From Physcomitrium patens (taxonomy: Eukaryota; Streptophyta; Bryopsida; Funariales; Funariaceae): 64,000 bases of DNA. The translations under genes and the position numbers were made by a program. Shown here piece after piece: positions 62,265 to 64,000 of the stretch. The number at the start of each line of letters is the position of its first letter. Position 1 is the stretch's first letter. Below the pieces are notes generated by a model that was given only the letters and a program-made list of their open reading frames with translations, was not told the origin of the DNA and did no database searches. Location: positions 6,442,089 through 6,506,088 of the forward strand of contig NC_037273.1 in the NCBI RefSeq assembly GCF_000002425.4. The letters run 5' to 3'.

Positions 62265-62782
62265 ACGACTTTAGAATTTTCTTTAAAAATCAAAAAATAA
62301 AATATGACAGAAGAATTTATAAAGCTTCTTTGAGCATATATTTTAAGTGATTTAAATTCTTAATACATTTATAAGAGCTTTATAAAGTTAAAGATGTTTC
62401 AATAAATTTGATTTTGTAAACTAAATAAATAACAAAAAAAAAAAATTACATTTGGAAGAATTTTATAAATTTAATAGATGATCTAAAGGTACAAATTTTT
62501 GGATTTGTAATAAAAATAATTTTATTGTGTGCTATAAATTTGAAATTAATTGTATAATAAGATTATAGGTTATTAAAGTTCAAGTGGATTGAAGTCTCAG
62601 AATTAAAGATATAGGTGTAGATGGGATTTTCAAAGAACTTAAGTACTTTCATAGTCGGAATGAAGTAAAATTTGAGTGAAAAGATAATATTCCAACTTGT
62701 ATAAAAAAATTAAGAGTATTTACCAATCAAATAAAATATTCAAACTCAAAAAGACTAGAATTAAGATTAAAATAAAATCAAG

Positions 62783-64000
62783 CCAACACATCGTCAAATT
62801 TTATATCAAAAGAATAAATTTGAAGAAAGAAAACCTCAATATATTCTTGTGTTACTAAAAAAGACTAGATAATCATTCAAAGATGATATAGTATTAAATT
62901 AGAATGGCTATTGCCAAAGACAAGAATACTAAAAAGTCTTCAAATAAGACTAAAGACTAAAAACACGTCGACAAGAATGAAAAAGGCTTCATTCTTGCCT
63001 CCATATATACTCTTAATTAGAAAATACATGGTAATATTGTATAAGACCTCTAAAATATATTGACTTTATAAGACACATATTATAATTTGTAAGGTAAGTT
63101 TTTTATATGTATGCCACAAAGTTAGCTTGTTCTGCAAGTTACTAATACATGGCTAACTTATTGATTAAGTTTCTAACTTACCAATTAACTACAAATATAT
63201 ATAAAGTCAAAGTAAAGTTTATGAAGCTTCTAAGATGCTTTTCTAGAAAATATTATGAAATAAATCTATTTTTGTTTACTTCTATTTAATCATATAAATA
63301 AATATTAGAATAAATATAAATATCTATAATATTTTCTCCCTTTTAGGAACAAATTCTATGGAGAGAAGTCATCATATATTGAGAAAATTCAAGATATAAC
63401 AAATTGTGATTGCTACAAATTTTAAACTTTGTTTTTTTAGAAGATGATTAATAGGTCTTCTCAGCCATTGATAGTGTTCTATACCAGAGGAAGAAGATTA
63501 TTTTTTTATTTGATTGTTCTTAAGGCCTTTGTAACTCCTTTCAAATAAAATATTTAGAAAATTATCATAAATTTTTTCTATCTCTAATATAATCACTAAA
63601 CATTAAGAGTCTTTTCTAAGATTATGATACCAAATATATTATATTTTTCCATCTATTTGAGGAAAGACATGTTATTCTTGAGGATTTTCATCTTGATTAT
63701 ATTGTCTTGAAGGTTGTGATAATTGCAATGTCTCATCTAATAAGTCAACAAGTGAAAGTTCTTGAATTGAATCTGCTAATTATTGATTCTCCATCTCTTT
63801 AGCGTCATAAATATATAAAAGTTACTAACAAGAATAGAAGGTGGAATGCTATCTTTTTTAGATCTTGTTTTTTTCATAACAAAGATTTGTTATTCTTTAT
63901 CTTGATTTTGATGGATGTCATCAATGAAAAGCATCAACCTTCTTTGTTGTATTTACAAGATTCTTTGTTGGGTTCCATGTATGTTCATTAATATCATATC
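62783..64000 (-). mobile_element. reverse copy of the chromovirus 3' end (3' LTR to chromodomain), cut by window end
   Basis: Mirror of 52,383-53,600: the LTR at about 62,783-63,330, then the polypurine region and the non-coding tail. The chromodomain region is reached at about 63,920-64,000. It belongs to the right palindrome arm. How much more of the element lies to the right is unknown. Confidence 0.9.

Larger units (their letters stand above)
52383..64000. repeat. giant inverted repeat: arms 52,383-56,666 and 59,717-64,000
   Basis: The two arms are reverse complements over at least 4,284 bp. Paired positions always add up to 116,383 at both ends, so there is no net length difference. Stretches compared by eye differ at only scattered single bases, and several hundred bp around 55,140-55,480 appear identical. 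The left arm starts inside the chromovirus chromodomain and covers its 3' end, the 3' LTR and 3 kb of flank. The right arm is cut by the window end and probably continues. Similarity ends inside, at about 56,666 and 59,717. Confidence 0.95.

Noticed and set aside
52383-64000. CRISPR-like or satellite explanation for the repeated sequence
   Set aside because: There are only two large inverted arms with no short regular spacers, and the sequence is retroelement-derived.

Overview
This window is nuclear DNA of a land plant, most likely a moss of the Physcomitrium patens type (an inference from intron-rich genes, plastid proteins, a plant-type tRNA-Ala, teloboxes and chromodomain Ty3/Gypsy fossils; no species marker was tested). 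Compact, moderately GC-rich gene islands alternate with very AT-rich transposon country.

Gene part (1-26,083, plus 37,792-39,751). In order: the 3' exons of a DnaJ-type Cys-rich zinc-finger protein (67-739, +); a tRNA-Ala(CGC) (1,479-1,551, -); ribosomal protein eL37 (1,935-3,120, -), head to head with a CRR1-like plastid protein derived from dihydrodipicolinate reductase (3,537-5,822, +); a 16-exon FluG/NodGS fusion of amidohydrolase and glutamine-synthetase-like domains (10,005-15,474, +); two doubtful ORFs near 16.2 and 17.2 kb; a BOU-like mitochondrial carrier (20,535-21,875, +); a plastid class I fructose-bisphosphate aldolase (24,474-26,083, +); and, beyond an 11.7 kb AT-rich gap, an AMT1 ammonium transporter (37,792-39,751, -). 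The exon models were read by hand. Each closes in frame with GT-AG introns, except one NodGS intron with AT-AC ends and the U12 signature. Several genes concern nitrogen or photosynthetic/photorespiratory metabolism (AMT1, NodGS, BOU, CRR1, aldolase), but nothing in the sequence shows that they are co-regulated.

Repeat part (about 43.8-64.0 kb). A decayed Ty3/Gypsy chromovirus lies at about 47,181-53,600 with recognisable LTRs, primer site, gag, protease, RT, RNase H, integrase and a C-terminal chromodomain. A related LTR plus gag start lies just upstream (44,995-46,110). The 3' third of the chromovirus and about 3 kb of flank are then repeated in reverse. Positions 52,383-56,666 and 59,717-64,000 form a very large, nearly identical inverted repeat with no net length difference, around a 3 kb spacer that carries RT remains of a second Gypsy element on the minus strand. 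The right arm runs off the window. This palindrome, much younger than the element it copies, is the most unusual object here. It is either a recent inverted duplication able to make a long hairpin RNA, or an assembly artefact.
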